Positions 1 through 7,574 of a stretch of 16,565 nt of DNA are shown piece by piece. The notes beneath the pieces were generated by a model. It saw only the letters and a program-made list of their open reading frames with translations, had not been told where the DNA came from and did no database searches. The DNA comes from Spirochaetales bacterium (GTDB lineage: Bacteria > Spirochaetota > Spirochaetia > Sphaerochaetales > Sphaerochaetaceae). The DNA lies in the NCBI GenBank assembly GCA_017475725.1, contig JAFVFA010000035.1, forward strand, positions 1-16,565, given 5' to 3'. The number at the start of each line of letters is the position of its first letter. Positions within the stretch are counted from its first letter, which is position 1. The position numbers and the translations under genes are program-made.

Positions 1-951
1 ACTGATGCCCACCACGCCCCCGGCACCGGCAGGGACACGATCAAGGCCATGGGAAGTCTGATTGACCGGACTGAACCGGATCTGGTGTTCCTTGACGGAG
101 ACAACATAGCGGGCCATGCCACAGAGCAGAACTGCAGGGACATGATAGCTGACATAGCCTCCCCCATGGAGGAGAGAGGAATCCCATGGGCCCACGTCTA
201 CGGCAACCACGACAAGACCCCACTCTTCCCAAAGGAGTTCCAGCAGGCCATCTACCGGGGATACCCGCACTGCCTTTCACAGTCAGGCCCCGACGGCGTT
301 CCAGGCGTGGGGAACTACTTCCTTCCTGTCCTTGGGCATGACGGCAAGCCCGTCTTCGGAATCTGGGCCCTTGACTCGATGCAGGACCTGGACATTATGG
401 ACAGGCCATTGGACTACAAAGGCGATTTCAGGAAGGACGTCCTTCTCCCGAACCGCCTCACCACAGGCTCGGATGCGGACTTCATAAGGTTCGAGCAGGT
501 GCAGTGGTACTGCGACGAGTCCAAGAGACTTGAATCAAAATACGGGGCAAGGATCCCGTCAATCATGTGCTTCCACCAGCCACTGTACGAGTTCAACGCA
601 ATAGTCAGGAACCCGGTGGAGACCATGATGGTCGGTGAAGCCTACGAGAAGATCAGCTGTTCTGAGATCAACAGCGGCCTGTTCGCAGCGACCATCCAGC
701 GAGCAGACGTCATAGGAATGTTCTGCGGACACGACCACAACAACAACTTCGACGGAATCTACTGCAACATGCACCTGGCCTACTGCGGCTCTGTAGGCTA
801 CCATGCCTATGGAATGAAGACCGGAGACAGGGAAGGACTCAGAGGCGGCAGAGTCGTGGACATAAGCCTCTCAGACCCATGGACACTCAAAACCGAGTAC
901 ATCTTCACAAAAAGTCAATCAAATCACTCGTATTTTCACCATTTTGATTGA
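1..951 (+). CDS. Calcineurin-like metallophosphoesterase, 5'-truncated by window edge
   Basis: The reading frame is open from base 1, so the gene starts upstream; the ATG at 49 is internal, because a first metal motif (D-A-H-H, codons 2-5) lies before it. The other family motifs follow in order: L-D-G-D-N (codons 31-35), Y-G-N-H-D, C-F-H-Q-P and C-G-H-D-H-N. These are the His/Asp/Asn ligands of a two-metal centre that hydrolyses phosphate esters. The context 'IPWAHVYGNHD' and the later 'GVGNYFLPV' resemble the Dcr2/purple-acid-phosphatase-like bacterial branch. Substrate is unknown. The MFS gene follows 95 bases downstream on the same strand and may be co-transcribed. The last residues (K-S-Q-S-N-H onward) are encoded by a short repeat element and look like an added tail. 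Family call is secure; function and cell location are not. Confidence 0.9.
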   Translation, partial: TDAHHAPGTGRDTIKAMGSLIDRTEPDLVFLDGDNIAGHATEQNCRDMIADIASPMEERGIPWAHVYGNHDKTPLFPKEFQQAIYRGYPHCLSQSGPDGVPGVGNYFLPVLGHDGKPVFGIWALDSMQDLDIMDRPLDYKGDFRKDVLLPNRLTTGSDADFIRFEQVQWYCDESKRLESKYGARIPSIMCFHQPLYEFNAIVRNPVETMMVGEAYEKISCSEINSGLFAATIQRADVIGMFCGHDHNNNFDGIYCNMHLAYCGSVGYHAYGMKTGDREGLRGGRVVDISLSDPWTLKTEYIFTKSQSNHSYFHHFD

Positions 952-1001
952 CTTGTCAATTTTTTGAGCCACTTCAGGGGCGTTTTGATTGACTTTCCAA
1001 T
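912..1001 (+). repeat. Short AT-rich element: two direct copies and one inverted copy
   Basis: The 12-mer TTTGATTGACTT occurs at 943-954 and 984-995, and its exact reverse complement at 912-923. The two direct copies extend to 19 bases (942-960 and 983-1001) with 17 identities, 41 bases apart. The inverted pair 912-923/943-954 can form a 12-bp stem with a 19-base loop, followed a few bases later by six Ts (960-965). It could therefore act as a weak terminator for the phosphoesterase. The third copy could compete for pairing with the first. The stop codon of the phosphoesterase lies inside the second copy. Confidence 0.7.
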
Positions 1002-1046
1002 CCTATCATCTTCTCCATCCTCCCGTTTTAGGACATTATTAGGTCT

Positions 1047-2312
1047 ATGGGAAACAACCTTGACCGAAGATCCTCAAACGCCAGACTCGCAGCCCTTCTG
1101 GGCTTCTATCTGGCATACTTCCTGAGCTACTTCATCAAGCTGTCCCCTTCCATAGTCATGCCTGCCATACAGCAGCGCTACGGCTTCAGCTCCGGACAGA
1201 CGGGCTTCATCTCAAGCATGTTCTTCATCCCCTACGCCGCAATGCAGTTCTTTGTGGGACCGATCTGCAGGAGGACCGGTGCGGGCAACCTTGTGGGGAC
1301 CGGTCTTGCCATATCCGGGCTTGGACTTCTGATCTTCTCCAACGGAAGCACTGTGGCGACCCTTGCCATTGGCCGGTTCCTTCTGGGACTCGGGACAAGC
1401 CCGATCTTCATAGGGATGATCTACTTCATGCAGAGGTCCTTCACAGAGTCCGCGAAGTATGCAAGGGTCTACGGCCTTGGCATCTTCGTCAGCAACCTGG
1501 GAAGCATCACCGCTGCTGCACCCCTGAAGGCGGTTCTGAACGTTGTGCCCATGGATTCACTCTTCCTGGGCTTTGCGGTCTTCGCCTTGGCGCTTGGAGT
1601 CTACATAGCGGTTGCCGACAGAGCATACAGGACGGAGAGCCCCAATCAGGGGAGATCTGATGCCAGGCTTGCCCATGCGTTCAGGATCACATTCACCACA
1701 CCGGTTCTGGTCTCCGCCCTGCTTCTGTGGCTGATCCAGGCACCAAGCCTTGTTTCATACCAGGGGCTGTGGTGCACAAAGTGGACTGCAACGGCCTTCC
1801 CTTCGCTTGAGAGGCTCTCAGGCTGGAGCGGAATAGCCATCAGCATAGGATCCATCCTCTCAAGCCTGTACTGCGAGAGGCTCTTCATGCTCTATTCCTC
1901 CAGGACCGGCAAGACCAGGGGAAAGGCCATCCTCCGGACATGCATTCTGCACGTCCTGGCCACACTGCTCCTTGCAGCCTCCAAGCAGAGCAGCTCTGCT
2001 GTCTTCTTCGGCGTGTCAATGCTCTGTGATGTGCTGTTCGGCTACACCACAGGAGCCATAATCGTACAGGTCGGGATAATGGTGAAGGAGAATTCGGACC
2101 CTCAGGAGAACGCCTCCATCATGGGAGTCTTCAATGGGGTCGGATGCCTCACCCAACAGCTTGGCCAATGGCTTACCGGAGTCTCGGTGGATCTGTTCTG
2201 CCTTTCATTTGCGCTCAACGCATCCTTCAGCCTGACCTTCATCTGTCTGGCTCTAGTCTTCACCCTTCTGGTCCTGGGAGCCAGGAAGAACCTCACTTCT
2301 TCAGAGACTTGA
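1047..2312 (+). CDS. MFS transporter, 12 predicted membrane helices
   Basis: This 421-residue protein has the hydrophobic pattern of a major facilitator: two blocks of about six helices (roughly residues 13-190 and 212-411) split by a polar loop at 190-212. An arginine-glycine-rich loop between helices 2 and 3 (G-P-I-C-R-R-T-G, 71-78) is a form of MFS motif A. The segment S-Y-Q-G-L-W (237-242) resembles a motif of bacterial organic-anion or sugar-phosphate-type MFS proteins. It probably moves a small solute across the inner membrane by a secondary gradient; the substrate cannot be read from sequence. The start at 1047 has only a weak AGGT a few bases upstream, with AGGAC further out. Its 3' end overlaps the convergent 51-codon gene by 20 bases. 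Confidence 0.88.
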   Translation: MGNNLDRRSSNARLAALLGFYLAYFLSYFIKLSPSIVMPAIQQRYGFSSGQTGFISSMFFIPYAAMQFFVGPICRRTGAGNLVGTGLAISGLGLLIFSNGSTVATLAIGRFLLGLGTSPIFIGMIYFMQRSFTESAKYARVYGLGIFVSNLGSITAAAPLKAVLNVVPMDSLFLGFAVFALALGVYIAVADRAYRTESPNQGRSDARLAHAFRITFTTPVLVSALLLWLIQAPSLVSYQGLWCTKWTATAFPSLERLSGWSGIAISIGSILSSLYCERLFMLYSSRTGKTRGKAILRTCILHVLATLLLAASKQSSSAVFFGVSMLCDVLFGYTTGAIIVQVGIMVKENSDPQENASIMGVFNGVGCLTQQLGQWLTGVSVDLFCLSFALNASFSLTFICLALVFTLLVLGARKNLTSSET

Positions 2313-2448
2313 GCTTGGTCACGAACTCCGCGGAGTCCTTCAGGATGAACTTGGTGATCCAGGCCTTGCGCTTGTTGCTTGTCATAAGCAAAAGCATATT
2401 AACAATGAGTATCACTGCAAGAAGTACAAGAACAATGTTGTTTCCCAT
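2293..2448 (-). CDS. Small single-pass membrane protein, 51 residues, unknown function
   Basis: This short frame starts ATG at 2448 and stops TGA at 2293-2295. The protein begins M-G-N-N-I-V-L-V-L-L and has one hydrophobic helix (about residues 5-22). A strongly basic, lysine-rich tail follows (M-T-S-N-K-R-K at 22-28, ending K-L-K-S-L-K-K). The positive-inside rule puts the tail in the cytoplasm. The ATG lies five bases after the dehydrogenase stop codon, so it is probably the last gene of that operon, read by coupled translation; AGGTAGG upstream can serve as ribosome site. It overlaps the end of the MFS gene by 20 bases in convergent orientation. I do not recognise a family. The clean helix-plus-basic-tail design and operon spacing argue that it is real. 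Confidence 0.7.
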   Translation of the reverse strand: MGNNIVLVLLAVILIVNMLLLMTSNKRKAWITKFILKDSAEFVTKLKSLKK

Positions 2449-2453
2449 AAGAC

Positions 2454-3443
2454 CTACCTGTTGACCACGTTCTGAGGCTCTCCGTCAAGGAAGGCCTTCA
2501 CGTTGGCTACGCTGATGTCCATGATGCGCTGTCTTGCCTCTTTGGCTCCCCAGCTCATGTGCGGTGTGATTATGCAGTTCTTTGCCTGAAGAAGCGGGTT
2601 GTCGGCCTTTATGGGCTCTGTGGACACGACATCCACTGCAGCTCCTGCAACCTTTCCGCTGTTAAGTGCATCGCAGAGGTCCTGCTCCACAACAAGAGGA
2701 CCACGGCTGTTGTTGATTATCATCACCCCGTCCTTCATCCTGGCAATGGAATCCTTGTTGATCAGACCCTCCGTCTCAGGGAACAGAGGACAATGCAGGA
2801 CAACCACATCACTTCTTCTGAACAGCTCATCACGGTCCACGTACTCGAAGCCCTCGGCCTCGAACTCAGGTCTTCTGTGTGAGTCGTTGACTATGACCTT
2901 CATGTTGAGGGCCTGGGCTATCTGGCCTGTCCTGTGGCCTATTCTTCCAAAGCCGATGATTCCCATCGTCTTTCCTGCAAGCTCAACAAGCGGGTAGTCC
3001 CAGTAGCACCAGTCGATGTGGTTCTGCCACTTACCCTCAAAGACGGTATTGCTGTGGTGCCCGATGTGGTGGCAGAGCTCCAGAAGAAGGGCTATCGCGA
3101 ACTGGCTCACGCTGTCCGTTCCATAGGTCGGGACGTTGGAGACGGGAATCCCCTTCTCCTTGGCATAGGCGACGTCCACCACGTTGTAGCCAGTTGCCAG
3201 CACGGCAATGAACCTGATGCCTGGACAGGCATCCAGGACCTGCCTTGTGATCGGGGTCTTGTTGGTGACCACTATCTCGGCATCACCGATTCTGCTGATT
3301 GCATCGTTTGGGTCTGTGAGCGATGACCTGTCATAGACCGTGAGGTCTCCAAAGGCCTTGAGTCCGTCCCAGGAGAGGTCTCCAGGGTTCTCTGTGTATC
3401 CATCAAGTACCACTATCTTCATATCAAGTCCAGTTATAGTCAT
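2454..3443 (-). CDS. D-2-hydroxyacid dehydrogenase (NAD-dependent; glycerate/hydroxypyruvate type)
   Basis: The protein has the two-domain D-isomer 2-hydroxyacid dehydrogenase layout. The Rossmann motif G-F-G-R-I-G is at 164-169, with an aspartate at the end of the second strand (D187) that favours NAD. The catalytic triad is visible as R247 (N-N-S-R-G), E276 (S-T-E-P) and H295 (T-P-H). It should reduce a 2-oxoacid such as hydroxypyruvate or glyoxylate to the D-hydroxyacid in the cytosol; the exact substrate is inferred. The first ATG (3443) overlaps the upstream stop as ATGA, favouring coupled translation. Homologues I recall begin M-K-I-V-V-L-D-G, which corresponds to the ATG at 3422, so the true protein may be 322 residues. 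The 51-residue membrane gene follows after five bases. Confidence 0.9.
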   Translation of the reverse strand: MTITGLDMKIVVLDGYTENPGDLSWDGLKAFGDLTVYDRSSLTDPNDAISRIGDAEIVVTNKTPITRQVLDACPGIRFIAVLATGYNVVDVAYAKEKGIPVSNVPTYGTDSVSQFAIALLLELCHHIGHHSNTVFEGKWQNHIDWCYWDYPLVELAGKTMGIIGFGRIGHRTGQIAQALNMKVIVNDSHRRPEFEAEGFEYVDRDELFRRSDVVVLHCPLFPETEGLINKDSIARMKDGVMIINNSRGPLVVEQDLCDALNSGKVAGAAVDVVSTEPIKADNPLLQAKNCIITPHMSWGAKEARQRIMDISVANVKAFLDGEPQNVVNR

Positions 3444-4921
3444 AATAGGGTCTTCCAGTCTATCTCACAAAGTGCCATGCTTACACCTGCTGTGGCCTTG
3501 AAGGCCTGTGTGCTGTGTGTCAGATCCCTTATGTAGTCCAGAGAGGCACTGAGCTTCAGTCCAGGCTGCAGGCAGTACTCGCAGGCTGCACCGACCATCA
3601 GGGTTGTGGTCACGTCTCCAGGCAGAGCCAGAGCCTCGTAGTCACTTGAAGGATAGGTGCTGTCTATGTAGTAGGAGCCGCGCATAAGGAGCTTTCCGCT
3701 TGCCTCCACTTTCAGGTTCTCCTGCTCGTAGCTTGCACACACCCTGTGAAGCATTGTGCCGGGCCCGTACTGGAAGCCAAGGAAGAAGGCGTCATCGTCA
3801 TAGAACTTGCCTGGGCCCACGTTTGTGTTGACCTGGAAGTTGGATGTGAACTTTCCACCGGATACGGATCTGTTGTACATGTAGGTGCTGCAGTAGTAGA
3901 ACTCGTAGGCTATGTTCAGCCCTCCGTCCACATGGAAGGTGTCGTCCTTGATTGCATAGCGCGAGTTGCTGAAGTCCTTTCCAAGGAAGGCCTCGCCCTC
4001 CACCACGTTCCACTCCATTCCGGCCGAGACGCCTATTGCCGTCGGCTGGTTGTTCGTCTCTCCGTTCAGGCTGAAATCATCCATCGCGATGCTTCCAAAG
4101 GCCCTTACAGGCCCGATTCTGCCCTCCATGGCCATGTCCACCATGACGTTGGAGCAGTCATCCTGGAAATTGTTGTGCCAAAGTGCTATCGGAGTGCCGT
4201 CCACAAGGGTCGGAACCTTGCCGTATATGTTATTGAGCTCTGTAAATGATATCCTGAAATTGGGGTTATCAAACGAGAATCTATGGGCAAAAGTCGTCTG
4301 TGGGGCGCCGTCTGCAGTTTCACCTGTTGTCAAATAGTGTTTGAAGGCAATTGCAGTGAAATCATAGCTGAAATTCCAGCTTTTCCCTATCGGTGAAGCT
4401 ATGTTCGCATAGAGGTTGTCCAGAAACGGTTGTGCATCGGAGAGTGCGAAGCCGTAGGTTCCAGGCCCCCATTTGATCTGTCTGCGACCCAGGGAGAGGT
4501 AGATGACCCCGTTTGAAGAGGTGTAATCTACATATCCCACACGTGGGAAGGTCAGATCAATGTCTCCTCCATTCACAAACGGGATGTTGGTGTTCATGCG
4601 CTCATGGTCACGGATCTGCACGAAGATGTCCTGAAGTACATCAACGGTGACCACCATGTCCACATTGTCTGTGTCCAGCTCAAAGCCCACGTTCATGAAG
4701 GTAGGCCTTGCAAAGGCATCCACCCAGTAGTCCTGCTTTGTCTCCCACCAGTCGGAGTTCTGAAGTCCTGAGGAGGTCTTCCAGGCCTTCTTGCCCTCAG
4801 CGATTCCAGCAGGGCTGTTGTCAAAGACGAAATACGGGCTTATGTCCACTATCGGGTTCAATGATGCGAAAACGGATGTGCACAGGCACAGCAAAAGCAA
4901 CAGCGGGACAATTCTTCTCAT
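3440..4921 (-). CDS. Putative outer-membrane beta-barrel protein with signal peptide
   Basis: The 493-residue product starts with M-R-R and a leucine-rich core, ending S-V-F-A|S, a type I export signal (cleavage near residue 19). The cysteines in the core (L-L-L-C-L-C) lack a small residue at -1, so it is not a convincing lipoprotein. The mature part alternates polar and aromatic residues in strand-length blocks, as in outer-membrane barrels. A conserved-looking stretch at 145-170 (G-R-R-Q-I-K-W-G-P-G, then L-S-D-A-Q-P) resembles the G-R-x(n)-W-G-x-G motif of spirochaete surface barrels and, more distantly, the capsule-assembly Wzi family. The C-terminus is not the classic Phe-ending strand. 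It sits 64 bases after the pseudouridine synthase and overlaps the dehydrogenase start by four bases. Function unknown; Wzi kinship is a guess. Confidence 0.65.
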   Translation of the reverse strand: MRRIVPLLLLLCLCTSVFASLNPIVDISPYFVFDNSPAGIAEGKKAWKTSSGLQNSDWWETKQDYWVDAFARPTFMNVGFELDTDNVDMVVTVDVLQDIFVQIRDHERMNTNIPFVNGGDIDLTFPRVGYVDYTSSNGVIYLSLGRRQIKWGPGTYGFALSDAQPFLDNLYANIASPIGKSWNFSYDFTAIAFKHYLTTGETADGAPQTTFAHRFSFDNPNFRISFTELNNIYGKVPTLVDGTPIALWHNNFQDDCSNVMVDMAMEGRIGPVRAFGSIAMDDFSLNGETNNQPTAIGVSAGMEWNVVEGEAFLGKDFSNSRYAIKDDTFHVDGGLNIAYEFYYCSTYMYNRSVSGGKFTSNFQVNTNVGPGKFYDDDAFFLGFQYGPGTMLHRVCASYEQENLKVEASGKLLMRGSYYIDSTYPSSDYEALALPGDVTTTLMVGAACEYCLQPGLKLSASLDYIRDLTHSTQAFKATAGVSMALCEIDWKTLL

Positions 4922-4985
4922 AGGTAGATTATCGTTGAGATTCGAATCGAAAGAAAGGGTTTTAACTGAGAAAACACATTGGACC

Positions 4986-5678
4986 TCAATTCAGGCCCTT
5001 CATCTCCTCTGCTGTAAGCTCCCTGACCTCCCCTGACGGCAAATCGCCAAGGGCAAGCGGCCCAACCTGGATGCGTCTGAGGAAGTTCACATGATGCCCC
5101 AAGGCCGCGTACATGCGCCGGACCTGATGGTACATGCCCTCGTGGATCTCTATGGTGCTCCTGCCATCACCCAGTGCGGTGATGACGGCGCTTCTGCAAA
5201 GGCTGCCGTCCTTCAGGACAATGCCGTCCAAGGCCCTTTGCACATCGGAATCCGTAACATCGCCATCGTGCTCAACGTAGTAGACCTTGGAGACCCCGTG
5301 CTTGGGTGATATCAGCCGGTGATGCAGGTCCCCGTCATTGGTGAACAGCAGAAGACCCTCCGTATCCTTGTCCAGACGCCCCACAGGGACGATGCCCTGA
5401 CGCAGCATGCCCTCCGGAAGAAGCTCCATCACAGTGCGGCTGCGGTCATCGGACGTTGATGTGACGAAGCCCTGCGGCTTGTTCATCATGCAGACCATCA
5501 GACGGTGAGGCTCCAGCAGGACGCCGTCTATCTCTATCCTCGAGTCCTCATCTATCTTCTCGTCGCTTCTGCGCACAACAACGCCGTTGACCTTCACAAG
5601 GCCCTTTCTGGCGTAGCGCAGAGCATCCTTGCGGGAGCAGAAACCCGCCTGGCTGAGTATGCGGTCAAGTCTCTCCAT
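4986..5678 (-). CDS. rsuA: RsuA-family rRNA pseudouridine synthase
   Basis: The protein opens with an S4 RNA-binding domain (about residues 2-50: R-L-D-R-I-L, then V-K-V-N-G). The synthase domain follows with the family motif G-R-L-D-K-D-T-E-G-L-L-L, whose Asp is the catalytic nucleophile (residue 103 from this start). The late motif E-G-M-Y-H-Q-V-R-R-M matches RsuA (16S rRNA U516) better than RluB or RluF, which have a different residue pattern here; this assignment is from memory. It should convert one uridine of rRNA to pseudouridine. I chose ATG 5678. A GTG six bases further upstream (5684) overlaps the preceding stop as GTGA, but a GGAC lies too close to that GTG to serve as its ribosome site. 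It is the second gene of the unit starting at 6343. Confidence 0.88.
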   Translation of the reverse strand: MERLDRILSQAGFCSRKDALRYARKGLVKVNGVVVRRSDEKIDEDSRIEIDGVLLEPHRLMVCMMNKPQGFVTSTSDDRSRTVMELLPEGMLRQGIVPVGRLDKDTEGLLLFTNDGDLHHRLISPKHGVSKVYYVEHDGDVTDSDVQRALDGIVLKDGSLCRSAVITALGDGRSTIEIHEGMYHQVRRMYAALGHHVNFLRRIQVGPLALGDLPSGEVRELTAEEMKGLN

Positions 5679-5680
5679 GA

Positions 5681-6343
5681 TCACTTGTCCGGCAGGATGT
5701 TCTTCTTGCGGAACTCCTCAACGAACTTCATGATGATCTCGACCGCACCGTCGACACCGACGACGCTTGTGTCTATGCAGAGGTGGTAGTTCCTGGCATC
5801 GCCCCAGACCTTGTGGCTGTAGTACTCGTAGAACTTGCTCCTGTTCTTGTCCGTCTGCCTGATCAGCTTCTCCATGGACCTCTCGTCCATGTCCTTGTGG
5901 TCTTCCAGGGCAAGCTTTCTTGCCACTCTGTCCTCAAGCTTAGCGCTAATGAAGAAGTTCACAGGATCCAGGTCCCTGAGGATGTAGTCGGCGCATCTGC
6001 CGACTATCACGCACGGACCCTCTGCAGCCAGTGAGTGCATGACCTTGGATGTCGCAAGGAATATCTGGTCATTCGGCGAAAGGTGGTAGAACTGGTTCAC
6101 GGCACCGACAGCAGACGATGAGACCCCAGCCCCGGAAATCAGACTGGAGGAGCCCACGTTGAGGAAACTTGGCCTCTGCTCGTCCATCTTGGCCAGATAG
6201 CCTTCCGCAAAGCGGCTGTTCTCGGAGGTGAGCTTGATGAGTTCCTTGTCATAGAAAGGATATCCCAGTCTCTTTGCCAGACGCAGGCCGACCTCATGTC
6301 CTCCGCTACCGAACTGTCTTCCGATTGTGATGACTCTTCCCAT
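5681..6343 (-). CDS. Cytidylate-kinase-like family protein (Cytidylate_kin2/AAA_26)
   Basis: The 220-residue protein starts M-G-R-V-I-T-I-G-R-Q-F-G-S-G-G, the modified P-loop of the Cytidylate_kin2 family. It lacks the Lys-Ser/Thr of a standard Walker A, a trait of this family rather than damage. Y-D-K-E-L-I (31-36), V-I-V-G-R-C-A-D-Y (112-120) and a D-K-N-R-x(3)-Y-x-Y-Y segment near 165-175 are further family marks. A phosphotransfer role on a nucleotide or small molecule is plausible, but such proteins are poorly characterised and it need not be the cell's CMP kinase. A strong GGAGG (6350-6354) lies six bases before the ATG. It heads the leftward unit with its own promoter at 6379-6406, and its stop overlaps the next gene's possible GTG start. 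Confidence 0.82.
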   Translation of the reverse strand: MGRVITIGRQFGSGGHEVGLRLAKRLGYPFYDKELIKLTSENSRFAEGYLAKMDEQRPSFLNVGSSSLISGAGVSSSAVGAVNQFYHLSPNDQIFLATSKVMHSLAAEGPCVIVGRCADYILRDLDPVNFFISAKLEDRVARKLALEDHKDMDERSMEKLIRQTDKNRSKFYEYYSHKVWGDARNYHLCIDTSVVGVDGAVEIIMKFVEEFRKKNILPDK

Positions 6344-6378
6344 AACACACCTCCAGCAGGGCTTCCCCTGATGCTTGA

Positions 6379-6406
6379 ATTATACCATTGAGAGGGCGTT
6401 TCGCAA
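6379..6406 (-). promoter_or_regulatory. Promoter for the 6343-to-2293 gene unit, extended -10
   Basis: On the minus strand TGGTATAAT occupies 6379-6387, a perfect -10 with the TGn extension. TTGCGA (6401-6406) sits 16 bases upstream as a 4/6 match to the -35 box. Predicted transcription start is near 6372, giving a leader of about 28 bases that contains the GGAGG ribosome site. The promoter lies in the 76-base gap after the apbE-like gene, so this unit is probably separate from the opp operon, although no terminator is seen in the gap. Confidence 0.6.
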
Positions 6407-6419
6407 AGAAATTCTACGT

Positions 6420-7574
6420 TCAGACTGAACTCTGCAGGATATAGGACACGACCACGCCCTGACCTTCAAGCTCACGGGCGGCCTTATCCAGTTCGGATTC
6501 GGAACCCAGATTGTCAAGCCACACAGCCGTGCAGACTGTGTCCACAAGGTCCATGTCAGAACTGATCACGGTTAGGCTGAGCGAGACCTCGGAGAACTCA
6601 CCCGTCTGCACGTTGAAATGCTCGCTCCTGAAGTGCAGAGCCCCGTCAGCATCGATGCTGTAGCCGTAGTCGCTGCCCATGCCCCATGCGGTGAGGGTGG
6701 TGGCGCTGAACACCCCGTCAAGGTCCATTGACGCATAGGGGCGCTCCTCTCCGTTCTCAAGCACATAGAGGTCGTAGCCCAGGGTTCCCCTGTCGCTGGT
6801 GTTCAGGGCCAGACCCTCCTCCGTGAACAGGTACCCGTATCTGTAGCCCTTCTCCACCATGGAGGACCCTATCCACTGGAGCATGTAGGCGTCCTTCAGG
6901 ACGTTCAGGTCAAGGGCGAACGAATCTATCTCATACTGTGTGCAGAAGGTCTGGTACTCCTCAGACAGCGAGAACCTGACCGTGTTGTCAGGCAGGAACT
7001 CCAGACTGAAGTTGTCCAGGTCATTCACTGCCTCTGCAATGGCGCTGATGCGTCGGGCCTGATCCCCGTTCTCCAGAGGGTCGAAGTCCTCAGGGTCCTC
7101 AAGGATCAGAATGGAACGCCAGGCATCGTACAGGGCCCCGGCGAACATGTTGAAACCCTTTCTATCAAGGGTCCTTGCATAGGCATCCTGCAGGATGGCG
7201 TAGAGTTCAGGGCTCACGGAGACCTCTTTGCCAAGGTTTCTGTTGATGGTTCCTATGCTCACATGGCCTGTGTAGGTGTTCTGATGGTCCAGTTGTTTGT
7301 AAGCGGCAGACAAAACAGGTGTATACTCAGCCACCAGGCCTCTGATTCCCCTCTTTATCTGGTTGCTTGAACCCTCAAGCCAGTACTTGTAGTGCACGGC
7401 ATTGTTGTAGGTCAGCGCCTCGGCATCCGTCTTGCCCTCTATCAGCTGGTATCCGGAGACCTTCCTGCCTATGCTCGTCACACCCACAGTGAAAGCAACG
7501 ACGGCGATCACGAAGAAGATCGCCGTCAGTATGGCTCTGAGAAGAATATGCTTGTCACTGACCTTCAGCTTCAT
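6420..7574 (-). CDS. Membrane-anchored, divergent ApbE-like (FMN transferase-fold) protein
   Basis: A single N-terminal membrane helix (about residues 10-33) with no cleavage site or lipobox is followed by a region that tracks the ApbE family in order. T-I-N-R then V-S-V-S-P-E-L-Y-A-I-L (109-128) matches the 'lN...VspEl..lL' block. G-F-N-M-F-A-G-A-L-Y-D-A-W (140-152) matches 'GaFDptvGpL..lW'. S-D-Y-G-Y at 301-305, H319 with T-G at 324-325, and D345/T349 match the metal and substrate end. The glycine-rich segments that bind FAD ('LGGIAKGYA', 'VNLGGD') are replaced (L-D-L-N-V-L-K and A-L-N-T-S-D), so activity as an FAD:protein FMN transferase or FAD hydrolase is doubtful. The start follows the oppF stop directly (TGAATG), with GAGG six bases upstream, so it belongs to the transporter operon. 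The domain probably faces the periplasm. Confidence 0.7.
   Translation of the reverse strand: MKLKVSDKHILLRAILTAIFFVIAVVAFTVGVTSIGRKVSGYQLIEGKTDAEALTYNNAVHYKYWLEGSSNQIKRGIRGLVAEYTPVLSAAYKQLDHQNTYTGHVSIGTINRNLGKEVSVSPELYAILQDAYARTLDRKGFNMFAGALYDAWRSILILEDPEDFDPLENGDQARRISAIAEAVNDLDNFSLEFLPDNTVRFSLSEEYQTFCTQYEIDSFALDLNVLKDAYMLQWIGSSMVEKGYRYGYLFTEEGLALNTSDRGTLGYDLYVLENGEERPYASMDLDGVFSATTLTAWGMGSDYGYSIDADGALHFRSEHFNVQTGEFSEVSLSLTVISSDMDLVDTVCTAVWLDNLGSESELDKAARELEGQGVVVSYILQSSV

Noticed and set aside
4865..4921. Lipoprotein signal in the beta-barrel protein (cysteines in the hydrophobic core)
   Set aside because: The residue before each Cys is Leu, not Gly/Ala/Ser, and a good type I site S-V-F-A|S follows.
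4928..4933. GATAAT on the minus strand as a -10 box for the beta-barrel gene
   Set aside because: It is only six bases from the start codon and has no -35, so the transcript would have almost no leader.
4939..4948. 10-base palindrome GATTCGAATC before the beta-barrel gene
   Set aside because: About one such palindrome per kilobase is expected by chance; nothing else supports an operator.
5681..6343. Inactivated kinase, because the P-loop lacks Lys-Ser/Thr
   Set aside because: The G-S-G-G form is, as I recall, the normal state in the Cytidylate_kin2 family.
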